64,000 nt of DNA from Janthinobacterium sp. PC23-8 (lineage in GTDB: Bacteria; Pseudomonadota; Gammaproteobacteria; Burkholderiales; Burkholderiaceae_D): contig NZ_NJGY01000001.1 of NCBI RefSeq assembly GCF_002250505.1, forward strand, positions 1,484,489-1,548,488. The letters are read 5' to 3'. Below the pieces are notes generated by a model. The model saw only the letters and a list, made by a program, of their open reading frames with translations, was not told the DNA's origin and did no database searches. Positions within the stretch are counted from its first letter, which is position 1. Each line of letters starts with the position of its first letter. The position numbers and the translations under genes were made by a program. Shown piece after piece: positions 9,072 to 18,561 of this stretch.

Positions 9072-9992
9072 ATGCTGGATATACGTGGTGTCGACCTGCC
9101 CCTGCTGGTGTCGCTCGATGTGCTGCTGGAGGAAAAACATGTCACGCGCGCGGCAGTCCGTTTGCACCTGAGCCAGCCTGCCATGTCGGCCCAGCTGGCC
9201 CGGCTGCGCACGCTGTTCGACGACGCGCTGCTGGTGCCGGCCGATTCCGGGCGCGGCATGCTGGCCACGCCGCGCGCGCTTCAATTACAAGCCCCCTTGC
9301 GGGCCGCACTGGCGATGCTGGGGCAAGCCGTACGCCGCGATGCGCCGCCGTTCGATCCGCGCACAGCCGAACGTACCTTTCATATCGCCGGCAACGACAA
9401 CGCCGTGCTGATGCTGATGCTGCCCGTGATACAACAGGTGGCGGCACGCGGCGGGCCACGCCTGAGGCTCGCGTTTCGCACGCCCGAACCGGCCCACCTG
9501 GCCGGGCAGATGGAGCGTGGCGAGATCGACCTGCTGGTCGGCGGCAGCCGCTTTGTCCCTGCCACCCTGCACCACAGCCCGGTGCTGCTGGTCGAGCATC
9601 GCATGGCGCAGCGCAAAGGCCATCCACGCGGCACCGGGCCGCTGGACCTGGACAGCTATTGCGCGCTGCGCCATATCGTCGTGTCGACCAACGGCAGCTT
9701 TCACGCCTTTATGGACGAACAACTGGCGCAGCAGGGCCGCACGCGCAGCGTACCGGTCGCCGTGGCGCAGTACAACCTGGTGCCGCCCATGCTGACGGCC
9801 ACCGATCTCGTCTGCACGCTGCCGTCGCGCTTCCTCGATCGCTTTGAAGGCCAGCTCGACACCTTCGCGCTGCCCTTGAGCGTGCCGGCGCTGGACCTGT
9901 CGCTGGCCTGGCATCCGCGCAGCGAGCACGATGCGGGTTTGCGCTGGCTGCGCGAGCAGGTGGTGGCGGGTGGTCCAGGCATGCCACAATAG
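9072..9992 (+). CDS. LysR-family transcriptional regulator
   Basis: A 306-residue LysR regulator. The helix-turn-helix lies at about residues 18-48 (EKHVTRAAVRLHLSQPAMSAQLARLR) and the effector domain at 90-300. GGAGG precedes the ATG by about nine bases. The N-terminal sequence (DLPLLVSLDVLL) resembles the NodD/LinR branch. It is divergent from the metallo-hydrolase, which it probably controls. The AT-rich gap between them is the expected operator zone. The ligand is unknown. Confidence 0.88.
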   Translation: MLDIRGVDLPLLVSLDVLLEEKHVTRAAVRLHLSQPAMSAQLARLRTLFDDALLVPADSGRGMLATPRALQLQAPLRAALAMLGQAVRRDAPPFDPRTAERTFHIAGNDNAVLMLMLPVIQQVAARGGPRLRLAFRTPEPAHLAGQMERGEIDLLVGGSRFVPATLHHSPVLLVEHRMAQRKGHPRGTGPLDLDSYCALRHIVVSTNGSFHAFMDEQLAQQGRTRSVPVAVAQYNLVPPMLTATDLVCTLPSRFLDRFEGQLDTFALPLSVPALDLSLAWHPRSEHDAGLRWLREQVVAGGPGMPQ

Positions 9993-10021
9993 CGCCATCG
10001 CACAACTACGCAAGGACACAT

Positions 10022-10453
10022 ATGGCCACTTGGGCACTGGACGCCTTCGGCAACGACTACGCCATGGACTGGGCGCAGGACTTGCAGGAATATACAACGC
10101 TGGAACTGGTCGAGACCACGCTCGACAACGTGATCGACAGCCAGCAGGCCGAACTCGAAGCGCCGTTCGCCGCCGAAGCGCTGGCCGCGCTCGAGGTGAT
10201 GGCGCGCCTGCAAGGCCGGCCGGGCGAGCCCGACCCTGCCACCGCCGAAGTCGACGCGTGGGTGGCCGCCTGCAAGAAGCGCCTCACGCCGCCGCTGCTG
10301 GACAAGGCGCGCCTGGCCTTCGGGCGCATCATGTCGGACGCATCGGAGCTGCGCCAGCTGTGGCGGGAAAGCGAACACGGCGAGGAATGGCTGGCACAGG
10401 TGGCGGCCTTGCGCCTGCGCGTGCTGGGTGCGCAAAGTACGCCGACTGCGTGA
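10022..10453 (+). CDS. DUF4259 family protein
   Basis: A 143-residue protein with the DUF4259 opening: a WALDAFGNDYAMDWAQDL stretch, then an acidic helical region and a C-terminal segment ending near WLAQVAALRLRVLG. An AAGGA ribosome site lies six bases before the ATG. The family has no known function. It follows the LysR gene by 29 bp on the same strand and is the last gene before a long hairpin and corC. Confidence 0.8.
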   Translation: MATWALDAFGNDYAMDWAQDLQEYTTLELVETTLDNVIDSQQAELEAPFAAEALAALEVMARLQGRPGEPDPATAEVDAWVAACKKRLTPPLLDKARLAFGRIMSDASELRQLWRESEHGEEWLAQVAALRLRVLGAQSTPTA

Positions 10454-10481
10454 AACGTCGGCAAACAGCGTAGTAAATTCA

Positions 10482-10522
10482 CATCAAAAGCGGGGAATAT
10501 CGGTAAGCGGCCGCTTTTGGTG
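10482..10522 (+). promoter_or_regulatory. 12-bp hairpin upstream of corC
   Basis: CATCAAAAGCGG pairs with CCGCTTTTGGTG over 12 positions (one G-U) around a 17-base loop. It may terminate the DUF4259 transcript or shape the corC leader; no long T tract follows. A TATCCTATAT stretch downstream could be a promoter element. Confidence 0.5.
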
Positions 10523-10560
10523 TATCCTATATCCCTTCGCAACAACGGCTCACGCCTCCT

Positions 10561-11439
10561 ATGCCCGAGCATCCTAATGGCGTCAAAACTGACGTCAAGC
10601 CCCACCGGTCACTGTTTGAACGCCTGACCGCACTCATTTCCCCCGAGCCAGAGAACCGTGCAGAATTGCTCGAGGTTCTGTACGATGCGCACGAACGCAA
10701 GCTGATTGACGCCGACGCCCTGTCGATGATCGAAGGCGTGTTCCAGGTGTCGGATCTCTGCGCGCGCGACATCATGATTCCCCGTTCGCAAATGGATGTC
10801 ATCGACATCAGCAAGCCGATCGAGGAATGGATGCCGGAAGTCCTGTCGACCGCCCACTCGCGGTTTCCCGCGATCGAAGGCGAACGCGACAAGGTAATCG
10901 GCATCCTGCTGGCGAAAGACCTGCTGCGCTACTACGCGGAAGAGTCCTTCGACGTGCGCGAGATGCTGCGTCCCGCCATTTTCATCCCCGAATCGAAACG
11001 CCTCAATGTGCTGCTGCGCGACTTCCGCGCCAACCACAATCACATGGCCATCGTCGTCGATGAATACAGCGGCGTGGCCGGCCTGATCACCATCGAAGAC
11101 GTGCTCGAACAGATCGTCGGCGATATCGAGGACGAATACGACTTCGACGAAGCCGAGGACAATATCCTGTCGCTCAAGGAAGGCCAGTTCGGCCCGCGCT
11201 GGCGCGTCAAGGCCTTGACCGAGATCACCCAGTTCAACCAGGAACTCGGTTGCCGCCTGCTCGATGACGACGTCGACACCATCGGCGGCCTGGTCTCCAA
11301 GCACCTGGGCCGCATGGCGCACAAGGGCGATATTTTCGACCTGGGCGACTTGCGCTTCGAAGTGCTGCGCGCCGACGCGCGCCAGGTGCACGTGCTGCTG
11401 GTCGAGCGCCTGCCCGCCGTGCCGGAACTGGAACTCTGA
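10561..11439 (+). CDS. corC: CorC/HlyC-family CBS-domain protein (YbeX)
   Basis: A 292-residue cytoplasmic protein with a leading helical region, a CBS pair at about residues 65-190 (DIMIPRSQMDVI; NHMAIVVDEYSGVAGLITIEDVLEQIVGDI) and a C-terminal CorC_HlyC domain. It lacks the membrane DUF21 domain, as in E. coli YbeX/CorC. Members are linked to magnesium and cobalt efflux and, from gene context, to ribosome metabolism. It precedes lnt, the usual order. No strong ribosome site is visible at the ATG. Confidence 0.93.
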   Translation: MPEHPNGVKTDVKPHRSLFERLTALISPEPENRAELLEVLYDAHERKLIDADALSMIEGVFQVSDLCARDIMIPRSQMDVIDISKPIEEWMPEVLSTAHSRFPAIEGERDKVIGILLAKDLLRYYAEESFDVREMLRPAIFIPESKRLNVLLRDFRANHNHMAIVVDEYSGVAGLITIEDVLEQIVGDIEDEYDFDEAEDNILSLKEGQFGPRWRVKALTEITQFNQELGCRLLDDDVDTIGGLVSKHLGRMAHKGDIFDLGDLRFEVLRADARQVHVLLVERLPAVPELEL

Positions 11440-11440
11440 C

Positions 11441-11455
11441 ATGCGCGTGCTGTAA
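11441..11455 (+). other. Four-codon minicistron before lnt
   Basis: ATGCGCGTGCTGTAA encodes M-R-V-L-stop and ends exactly where the lnt ATG begins (TAAATG). It begins one base after the corC stop. It may pass ribosomes from corC to lnt, or be chance. Confidence 0.3.
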
Positions 11456-13030
11456 ATGCGTTTCAGACGCGTTGATCCAAACGCCGCCCCCAAGCCGCCC
11501 CGCAGCACGCTCTCGCGCATGCTGATCGCCGCCATCGCCGGCGCAGCGGCGGTGCTGGCCTTTGCCCCGTTCGGCTACTGGCCGCTGCAGATCCTCAGCC
11601 TGGCCGTGCTGTTCTACCAGGTACTGCGCGCGGCCGACATCAAAAGCAGCGCGCGCATCGGCTGGGCCTACGGCTTCGGCTGGTGCGGCGCCGGCACCCA
11701 CTGGCTGTATATCTCGATGCACCGCTATGGCGACATGGCCGCGCCCATCGCCGCCATCGCCGTGGCGCTGCTGGCGCTGCTGATGGGCGTCTACGTGGCG
11801 CTGGCCATGGGTGCGGCGGCCTGGCTGCGCCGGCGCTGGATCTTGTCGCTGCCAACCATGACACTGCTGGTCTTGCCTTCCCTGTGGACCCTGTTCGAAT
11901 GGACACGCGGCTGGCTGTTTACGGGCTTCCCGTGGCTGGCCACCGGCTACGCCCACAACACCAGCCCGCTGGGCGGCTTTGCGCCCATCATCGGCGCGTA
12001 TGGCCTGGGCTGGCTGGCGGCACTGTCGGCTGGCGCCCTGCTGCTGCTGACGCATCCGCTGCCGCGCACGCGCTGGCTGGCCTTGGGTGGCGTGCTGGCC
12101 CTGTACGGCGCCGGCGCCGGCCTGCGCCACATCGACTGGACGCATGCGGTGGGCCGCCCGATCACGGTGCGCCTGTTGCAGGGCAATGTGCCGCAGCAGC
12201 AGAAATTCGATCCCGCTTTCGTGCTGGGCGCCTTGCAGATGTACCAGCAGGCGATCACCAGCGCGCCGGCCGACCTGATCGCCACGCCGGAAACGGCCGT
12301 CACGGTGCTGCCGCAGCAGCTGCCGGCGGGCTATCTGGACAGCCTGGGCGCCTATGCACAGAGAACCGGCAGCACGCTGCTGGTCGGCATGCCGGTGCTG
12401 GACGAAGAACGCCGCTTTTATAACGCGGCGGTGGGCATCACGCCGAACGCAAATCCGGGTCCTTACTATCAATACCGCAAGCACCACCTGGTGCCGTTCG
12501 GCGAATTCGTGCCGCCCGGCCTGCACTGGTTTGTCGCCATGATGGCCATCCCGCTGGGCGACATGGGCCGCGGCGCGCGCGTGCAGCCGCCCTTGCAGGT
12601 ACGCGACCAGCTGGTGCTGCCGAACATCTGCTACGAAGACCTGTTTGGCGAGGAAATTGCCAGCCAGCTGGCCAATGCCCACCGCCATGGCAAGCAATCG
12701 GCGTCGGTGCTGCTCAATATCTCGAACCTGGCCTGGTTCGGCGACTCGATCGCCATCGCCCAGCATTTGCAGATTTCGCAGATGCGCAGCCTGGAGACGG
12801 GCCGGCCGATGCTGCGCGCGACCAATACCGGTGCCACCGCCGTCATCGACGGCAAGGGCGTGGTAGCGAGCCTGCTGCCAGCGGCGCAGCAAGGCGCCCT
12901 GGCGGCCACCGTGCAAGGCATGGGCGGCATGACGCCGTATATCTTGTACGGCAACAAGCTGATGCTGGCCCTGAACGCACTGGCCTTGCTGGCCGCCTTC
13001 CTGCTGGGCCGCCGCGCCCGCAAGGCATGA
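11456..13030 (+). CDS. lnt: Apolipoprotein N-acyltransferase
   Basis: A 524-residue inner-membrane enzyme that adds the third acyl chain to lipoproteins. Several membrane helices occupy residues 20-230. The nitrilase-like periplasmic domain keeps the catalytic triad: E279 in ATPETAV, K342 in YRKHHLVPFGEF and C392 in NICYEDLF. A final helix lies near 500-520. Length and positions match E. coli Lnt (267/335/387 there). No ribosome site precedes the start, so coupling to corC through the adjacent minicistron is plausible. Confidence 0.95.
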   Translation: MRFRRVDPNAAPKPPRSTLSRMLIAAIAGAAAVLAFAPFGYWPLQILSLAVLFYQVLRAADIKSSARIGWAYGFGWCGAGTHWLYISMHRYGDMAAPIAAIAVALLALLMGVYVALAMGAAAWLRRRWILSLPTMTLLVLPSLWTLFEWTRGWLFTGFPWLATGYAHNTSPLGGFAPIIGAYGLGWLAALSAGALLLLTHPLPRTRWLALGGVLALYGAGAGLRHIDWTHAVGRPITVRLLQGNVPQQQKFDPAFVLGALQMYQQAITSAPADLIATPETAVTVLPQQLPAGYLDSLGAYAQRTGSTLLVGMPVLDEERRFYNAAVGITPNANPGPYYQYRKHHLVPFGEFVPPGLHWFVAMMAIPLGDMGRGARVQPPLQVRDQLVLPNICYEDLFGEEIASQLANAHRHGKQSASVLLNISNLAWFGDSIAIAQHLQISQMRSLETGRPMLRATNTGATAVIDGKGVVASLLPAAQQGALAATVQGMGGMTPYILYGNKLMLALNALALLAAFLLGRRARKA

Positions 13031-13042
13031 AGCAAAGGCGAA

Positions 13043-13072
13043 TTGACACAAGAGTCACAGTAGCGCCATAAA
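13043..13072 (+). promoter_or_regulatory. Candidate sigma70 promoter of glyQS
   Basis: TTGACA and CATAAA separated by 18 bp, in the 157-bp gap between lnt and glyQ. The -35 is a full consensus; the -10 matches 4 of 6. It would give a leader of about 110 bases. Confidence 0.5.
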
Positions 13073-13187
13073 ACCCGCTAAAATTAGCAAAACTCCGGCC
13101 CGCACGCCCGCCTGCCTTGCAGCGCGAGCGTGCCGGCTTCAAGCAAACCCTTACAAAGCGCAGCCTGTCGCGCGGCGAACTCATACG

Positions 13188-14108
13188 ATGCTCACATTTC
13201 AACAAATTATTCTGACCTTGCAAACCTATTGGGACAAGCAAGGTTGCGCCCTGCTCCAGCCTTACGACATGGAAGTGGGCGCCGGTACGTTCCACACCGG
13301 CACCTTCCTGCGCGCGATCGGCCCGGAACCGTGGCGCGCCGCCTATGTGCAGCCATCGCGCCGCCCGAAAGATGGCCGCTATGGCGAAAACCCGAACCGC
13401 ATGCAGCATTACTACCAGTACCAGGTAGTCCTGAAGCCGGCGCCGGAAAACATCCTCGACCTGTACCTGGGTTCGCTGGCCGCGCTGGGCCTCGATCTGA
13501 AGCAGAACGACGTGCGCTTTGTCGAAGACGACTGGGAAAGCCCGACCCTGGGCGCCTGGGGCCTGGGCTGGGAAGTCTGGCTGAACGGCATGGAAGTGAC
13601 GCAATTCACCTACTTCCAGCAAGTGGGCGGCCTCGATTGCAAGCCGGTGCTCGGTGAAATCACCTACGGCATCGAACGCCTGGCCATGTATCTGCAGGGC
13701 GTGGAAAACGTGTACGACCTGGTCTGGACCGAGTGGGAAGAAAACGGCACGACGAAAAAACTGACCTACGGCGACGTGTTCCATCAAAACGAAGTGGAAC
13801 AATCGACCTACAACTTCGAGCACGCCAACACCGACCTGCTGTTCGAACAGTTCGGCAACTACGAAGCCGAAGCCAAGCGTTTGATCGAGCTGCAGCTGAC
13901 CCTGCCGGCCTACGAAAAAATCATGAAGGCCTCGCACAGCTTCAATATGCTCGATGCGCGCGGCGCCATCTCGGTGACCGAGCGCGCCGCCTATATCGGC
14001 CGCGTGCGCACCCTGTCGCGCCTGGTCGCCCAGGCCTACCACGATTCGCGCGAGCGCCTCGGTTTCCCGATGCTGCCAGCACAAGAACAAGCCGCCCCGG
14101 CTGCCTAA
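13188..14108 (+). CDS. glyQ: Glycyl-tRNA synthetase alpha subunit
   Basis: A 306-residue class II synthetase subunit of the bacterial alpha2beta2 type. It catalyses ATP-dependent charging of tRNA-Gly with glycine. The family opening [18 protein letters not shown], the motif-2 region ([16 protein letters not shown]) and the late [17 protein letters not shown] are all intact. The length is typical. It is followed after 26 bp by glyS, forming the usual operon. Confidence 0.98.
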   Translation: MLTFQQIILTLQTYWDKQGCALLQPYDMEVGAGTFHTGTFLRAIGPEPWRAAYVQPSRRPKDGRYGENPNRMQHYYQYQVVLKPAPENILDLYLGSLAALGLDLKQNDVRFVEDDWESPTLGAWGLGWEVWLNGMEVTQFTYFQQVGGLDCKPVLGEITYGIERLAMYLQGVENVYDLVWTEWEENGTTKKLTYGDVFHQNEVEQSTYNFEHANTDLLFEQFGNYEAEAKRLIELQLTLPAYEKIMKASHSFNMLDARGAISVTERAAYIGRVRTLSRLVAQAYHDSRERLGFPMLPAQEQAAPAA

Positions 14109-14134
14109 CGACCGCCGTACCAGACAAGAACACC

Positions 14135-16237
14135 ATGAACCAAACACTGCTTATTGAACTGCTGACCGAAGAACTGCCGCCGAAAGCGCTGGCCAAGCTG
14201 GGCGCCGCCTTTGCCGCCGGCATCGTCAACGGCCTCAAATCGCGCGACTTCCTGGAAAGCGACAGCGTCGCCACCAGCTACGCCTCGCCGCGCCGCCTGG
14301 CCGTCTCCATCACCAATGTGCGCGAGGTCTCGCCCGACAAGTCGATCCGCGAAAAAGTGCTGCCCGTCTCGGTGGCGCTGGACGCCAACGGCAACGGCAC
14401 CGCGCCGCTGGCCAAGAAACTCGCTGCCCTGGGTTTTCCCGACCTGACGGTGGCGGACCTGGAACGCGCCGTGGACGGCAAGGCCGACAGCTTCTTCTAC
14501 ACGCATACGGCACCGGGCAGCCTGCTGGCCACCGGCGCGCAGGCCGCATTGACCGAGTCTTGCGCCAAGCTGCCGATTCCAAAACTGATGAGCTACCAGC
14601 GCCCGGACGGCAGCACCGTGCAATTCGTGCGCCCGGCCCACCGCCTGATCGCCCTGCACGGCATCAATGTGCTGCCATTGACCCTGCTGGGATTGACGGC
14701 CGGCCGCGACACCCTGGGTCACCGCTTTTTGACCGACGGTCAGCCGATCACCATCAAGCACGCGGAAAACTATGCCGCCAGCCTGATCCTCGACGCCAGC
14801 GTGATCGCCAGCGTCGAAGAGCGCAAGGCCACCATCCGCGCCCAGTTGCTGGAAAAAGCCGGCGCCGATCAAGTGCTGATGCCCGAGTCCCTGCTCGATG
14901 AAGTCACCGCCCTGGTCGAGTGGCCGGTGGTCTACGAATGCCATTTCGAGGAAGAATTCCTGGCCGTGCCGCAGGAGTGCCTGATCCTCACGATGCAGAC
15001 CAACCAGAAATATTTTGCGCTGACCGATGCCGAAGGCAAATTGCGCTCGCGCTTTCTGATCGTCTCGAACATCGCCACCGACACGCCCGAGCACATTATC
15101 GGCGGCAATGAGCGCGTGGTGCGCCCGCGCCTGTCCGACGCCAAGTTCTTCTTCGAGCAGGACAAGAAAAAAACATTGGCGTCGCGTCTGCCGCTGCTGG
15201 CCAATGTGGTCTACCACAACAAGCTGGGCACGCAGGCCGCGCGCACGGAAAGAGTCACGGCGATTGCCGGCGCGATTGCCGCCAAACTGGGCGGCGACGT
15301 CGAACTGGCAAAACGCGGCGCACTGTTGGCCAAGGCCGATCTGCTGACCGACATGGTCGGCGAGTTCCCCGAGCTGCAAGGCATCATGGGCACCTATTAC
15401 GCGCGCCATGACGGCGAGCCGGAAGAAGTGGCGCTGGCCGCCTCCGAACACTATCAGCCGCGCTTTGCCGGCGACGCCCTGCCGTCGACCGCCACCGGCA
15501 CCGCCGTGGCGCTGGCCGACAAGCTCGAAACCCTGGTCGGCATCTGGGCTATCGGTCTGGCGCCCACCGGCGACAAGGACCCGTTCGCGCTGCGCCGCCA
15601 TGCGCTGGGCGTGCTGCGCATGCTGCTGGAAAAGCGCTTGCCGCTGTCGATCCAGGGCCTGCTGGCGGACGCCGCCGCGCAATTTGCGGCCATCCCCGGC
15701 TTCAAGGACCCGGTGCTTGAGGTCTCCACCTTCATGCTCGAGCGCCTGCGCGGCATCCTGCGCGAACGCGGCTTTTCGCCCAACGAGATCGAGGCGGTGG
15801 TGGCGCAAAACCCGGACCGCCTCGACGATATCGTGCAGCGCCTCGAAGCCGTGCAGGCCTTTGCCGCACTGCCGGAAAGCGCCTCGCTCGCTGGCGCCAA
15901 CAAGCGCATCACGAATATCCTGAAAAAGAACGAAGAGGCAGTGCGCCAGGTCGCCGCCGGCGGCGTCAACGTGGCGCTGCTGCAGGACGAAGCCGAGAAA
16001 ACACTGGCCGCCGCCGTCTCGCGCGTGCAGCCGGAAGTCGACGCGGCCTTTGCCAAAGGCGACTTCACGGGCACCTTGCAAACGCTGGCGCAGCTGCGCG
16101 ACGATGTCGACGGCTTCTTCAACGACGTGATGGTGATGGCCGACGATGTCGCCCTGCGCAACAACCGCCTGGCCCTGCTGTCGTCGCTGCACGGCATGAT
16201 GAACCGCGTGGCCGACATTTCGAAGCTGGCGGCATAA
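14135..16237 (+). CDS. glyS: Glycyl-tRNA synthetase beta subunit
   Basis: 700 residues. The family start [18 protein letters not shown] defines the ATG at 14135. The body carries the HD-like region and the C-terminal DALR anticodon-binding domain (about 590-690), with [11 protein letters not shown] near the end. It binds tRNA-Gly and works with GlyQ. Its stop overlaps the gmhB start (TAATG), so the LPS-heptose gene is translated from the same message. Confidence 0.97.
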   Translation: MNQTLLIELLTEELPPKALAKLGAAFAAGIVNGLKSRDFLESDSVATSYASPRRLAVSITNVREVSPDKSIREKVLPVSVALDANGNGTAPLAKKLAALGFPDLTVADLERAVDGKADSFFYTHTAPGSLLATGAQAALTESCAKLPIPKLMSYQRPDGSTVQFVRPAHRLIALHGINVLPLTLLGLTAGRDTLGHRFLTDGQPITIKHAENYAASLILDASVIASVEERKATIRAQLLEKAGADQVLMPESLLDEVTALVEWPVVYECHFEEEFLAVPQECLILTMQTNQKYFALTDAEGKLRSRFLIVSNIATDTPEHIIGGNERVVRPRLSDAKFFFEQDKKKTLASRLPLLANVVYHNKLGTQAARTERVTAIAGAIAAKLGGDVELAKRGALLAKADLLTDMVGEFPELQGIMGTYYARHDGEPEEVALAASEHYQPRFAGDALPSTATGTAVALADKLETLVGIWAIGLAPTGDKDPFALRRHALGVLRMLLEKRLPLSIQGLLADAAAQFAAIPGFKDPVLEVSTFMLERLRGILRERGFSPNEIEAVVAQNPDRLDDIVQRLEAVQAFAALPESASLAGANKRITNILKKNEEAVRQVAAGGVNVALLQDEAEKTLAAAVSRVQPEVDAAFAKGDFTGTLQTLAQLRDDVDGFFNDVMVMADDVALRNNRLALLSSLHGMMNRVADISKLAA

Positions 16238-16830
16238 TGGGTGCGCCGGCGCTGAAACTGATCATCCTCGACCGTGATGGCGTCATCAACCATGACTCGC
16301 CGGACTTCATCAGGTCGCCGGCCGAATGGCTGCCCATTGCCGGCTCGCTCGAAGCGATCGCCCGCCTGAACCAGGCCGGCTACCGCGTGGTGATCGCCTC
16401 GAACCAGTCGGGCATCGCGCGCGAATACTTCGACATGCCGGTGCTCAACGCGATCCACCAGAAGATGCACACCCTGGCGCAGCAGGTGGGCGCCGACATC
16501 GACGCCATCTTCTTCTGCCCGCATGCGGGCGCGGACAATTGCGACTGCCGCAAGCCCAAGCCGGGCATGTTCCATGAAATCTCGCAGCGCTACAACACCA
16601 GCCTGAAAGGCGTGCCGACGGTCGGCGACTCGCTGCGCGACCTGCAGGCCGGCTTCATCAGCGGCTGCGTGCCCTACCTGGTCCTGACCGGCAAGGGCGC
16701 AAGCACCAATGAAACAGGCGGCCTGCCTCCCGGCACCCTGGTCTTCGCCGACCTGGCCGCCGTGGTCAACCACCTGCTCAAGGCGCCGGCCGCCGCCGCG
16801 CCATCGCCCACCGTGGCATTCAGTATTTAA
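16237..16830 (+). CDS. gmhB: D-glycero-D-manno-heptose 1,7-bisphosphate phosphatase
   Basis: A 197-residue HAD phosphatase that removes the 7-phosphate in ADP-heptose synthesis for LPS inner core. Catalytic D12 and D14 (LDRDGV), the SNQSGI second motif and the zinc loop with C94, H96, C102 and C104 match GmhB. It starts one base inside the glyS stop. Heptosyltransferase waaC lies nearby on the other strand, so the same pathway is represented twice in this window. Confidence 0.93.
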   Translation: MGAPALKLIILDRDGVINHDSPDFIRSPAEWLPIAGSLEAIARLNQAGYRVVIASNQSGIAREYFDMPVLNAIHQKMHTLAQQVGADIDAIFFCPHAGADNCDCRKPKPGMFHEISQRYNTSLKGVPTVGDSLRDLQAGFISGCVPYLVLTGKGASTNETGGLPPGTLVFADLAAVVNHLLKAPAAAAPSPTVAFSI

Positions 16831-16843
16831 TCCGGAGAACCGC

Positions 16844-17584
16844 TTGCGTACCATTTCCCTGTTCCTCAGGTCCCTGCTGTTCATGCTCATCATGATCGTG
16901 GCCACCATCGTCTGGGCCTGCGTGTGCTTTTTCGCCGCGCCTTTAAGCTATAACAACCGTTACTGGGTCACCTCGCGCTGGAACGTGTTCATCATCTGGT
17001 GCGCCAGGGTCATTTGCGGTATCCGCTATGAAATCAAGGGCGCAGAGAACTTCCCCGACGCGCCGGCCATCGTGCTGTCGAAACACCAGTCGGCCTGGGA
17101 AACCATCTTTCTGCTGCCCAGCCTGCCACGCCCGCTGGTGTACGTGTTCAAGAAGGAGATCCTGTACATTCCGTTTTTCGGCTGGGCCATGGCGCTGCTG
17201 CGCATGATCCCGATCGACCGCAAGCAGGGCAAGCACGCCTTCAAAAGCGTGGTCGCGCACGGAAAACGCCGCCTCGCCGATGGCCAATGGATTATCATGT
17301 TCCCCGAAGGCACCCGCATCCCGGTCGGCCAGACGGGCAAGTACAAAAGCGGCGGTACGCGCCTGGCCATTGCCACCGGCGCGGTGGTGGTGCCGATCGC
17401 CCATAACTCGGGCGAGTGCTGGCCCAAGCAGTCATTTCTCAAGCGGCCGGGAGTGATCACGGTCTCGATAGGCAAACCGATTTCGCCGGAAGGGCAAACC
17501 CCGGACAGCATGATGCAACAGGTGGAAAATTGGATAGAATCAGAAATGCGCGTCATTTCGCCTCACGCCTACAACGCTGGCTAG
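16844..17584 (+). CDS. plsC: 1-acyl-sn-glycerol-3-phosphate acyltransferase-like protein
   Basis: About 246 residues. I chose the TTG at 16844 because GGAG lies seven bases upstream and it follows gmhB by 13 bp; an ATG further in (near residue 14) is possible. A membrane helix covers residues 6-32. The acyltransferase block has KHQSAWE at 80-86, i.e. HX4E rather than the usual HX4D, and FPEGTRIPVG near 151. It probably acylates lysophosphatidic acid in the inner membrane. A second plsC-like gene with the standard HX4D is at 30624. Confidence 0.85.
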   Translation: MRTISLFLRSLLFMLIMIVATIVWACVCFFAAPLSYNNRYWVTSRWNVFIIWCARVICGIRYEIKGAENFPDAPAIVLSKHQSAWETIFLLPSLPRPLVYVFKKEILYIPFFGWAMALLRMIPIDRKQGKHAFKSVVAHGKRRLADGQWIIMFPEGTRIPVGQTGKYKSGGTRLAIATGAVVVPIAHNSGECWPKQSFLKRPGVITVSIGKPISPEGQTPDSMMQQVENWIESEMRVISPHAYNAG

Positions 17585-17628
17585 ACGGCATCAGCGCGGT
17601 CATCCAGGAGCCGACACTGCGTGAGCAG

Positions 17629-18561
17629 ATGAAGACCATCAGGGTCGGCGACCAGCAACTGGATCTGTTCGCGCATGACGTCTCGACCAGCACGCCCCCG
17701 CTGGCGCGCCCCGTGGTGGCGCCGGTGCTGCCCGTGGCGCCACCCGGCGTGGCCCGGCTGCCGCCCCTTGCCGTCCCTGAGCTACCTGCCCTGCCCCCGC
17801 TTCCGTCACCTCCACGCACCGCCGACGGCCCGCCGCTGCGCCAGCTGCAACTGGGGCCGCATCTGCTGGAATTCGCCCTGCGCCGCTCGACGCGCCGCTC
17901 GATCGGCTTCATGATCGACGACAATGGCCTGCGCGTGACAGCGCCCAAGCGCGTCACCCTGGCCGAAATCGACAACGCGATACGCGCCAAGCAGGGCTGG
18001 ATCATCTCGAAATTGCAGGAACGGGGCGAACGCAAGGTGCAGCGCCTGCAGCGCGCGCCGGTGGTATGGCTTGACGGCGCCGTACTGCCCTACCTGGGCG
18101 GCGAGATCACCCTGCGCCTGCACCAGGCGCCACGCCACCGCGCCAGCTTCCAGCGCGACACCGGCGAACTGCATGTGTGGGTCACGCCCACCGGCAGCGA
18201 ACAGCAATTGAAGGAAAAAGTGAAAGCCTGGTTCCAGCACGAGGCGCGCCAGCTGTTCGAAGAGCGGCTGGACCTCTATGCGGAAAAACTGGGCGTGCGC
18301 TACGACTCCTTGTCGCTGTCGTCGGCCGGCACGCGCTGGGGCAGTTGCACCGTGCAGCGCAAGATCCGCCTGAACTGGCGATTGATCCATTTCGCCCTGC
18401 CGCTGGTCGATTACGTGGTGGCGCACGAACTGTCGCACCTGCTGGAAATGAACCACAGTGCGCGCTTCTGGGCCACGGTGGAGTCGATCTATCCCGATTA
18501 CGACGGCGCCAAGCAGGCCTTGCGAAAACGCTCGCAGGAACTACCCGTTTTGTTCAATTAA
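17629..18561 (+). CDS. YgjP-type (DUF45) zinc metalloprotease
   Basis: About 310 residues from the ATG at 17629. A proline- and alanine-rich N-terminal stretch (about 20-65) precedes the DUF45 domain. The catalytic site is H266-E267-L-S-H270 with a third ligand H276 in MNHSARFW, and the family WGSC motif lies near 240. These proteins are probably cytoplasmic metallopeptidases of unknown substrate. The start is not certain, as no good ribosome site is seen. Its 3' end overlaps the convergent waaA gene by 8 bp. Confidence 0.82.
   Translation: MKTIRVGDQQLDLFAHDVSTSTPPLARPVVAPVLPVAPPGVARLPPLAVPELPALPPLPSPPRTADGPPLRQLQLGPHLLEFALRRSTRRSIGFMIDDNGLRVTAPKRVTLAEIDNAIRAKQGWIISKLQERGERKVQRLQRAPVVWLDGAVLPYLGGEITLRLHQAPRHRASFQRDTGELHVWVTPTGSEQQLKEKVKAWFQHEARQLFEERLDLYAEKLGVRYDSLSLSSAGTRWGSCTVQRKIRLNWRLIHFALPLVDYVVAHELSHLLEMNHSARFWATVESIYPDYDGAKQALRKRSQELPVLFN

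Noticed and set aside
14105-16192. A 695-codon frame antisense to glyS
   Set aside because: glyS is unmistakable; the antisense frame shows His/Gln/Arg-rich shadow composition and no motif.
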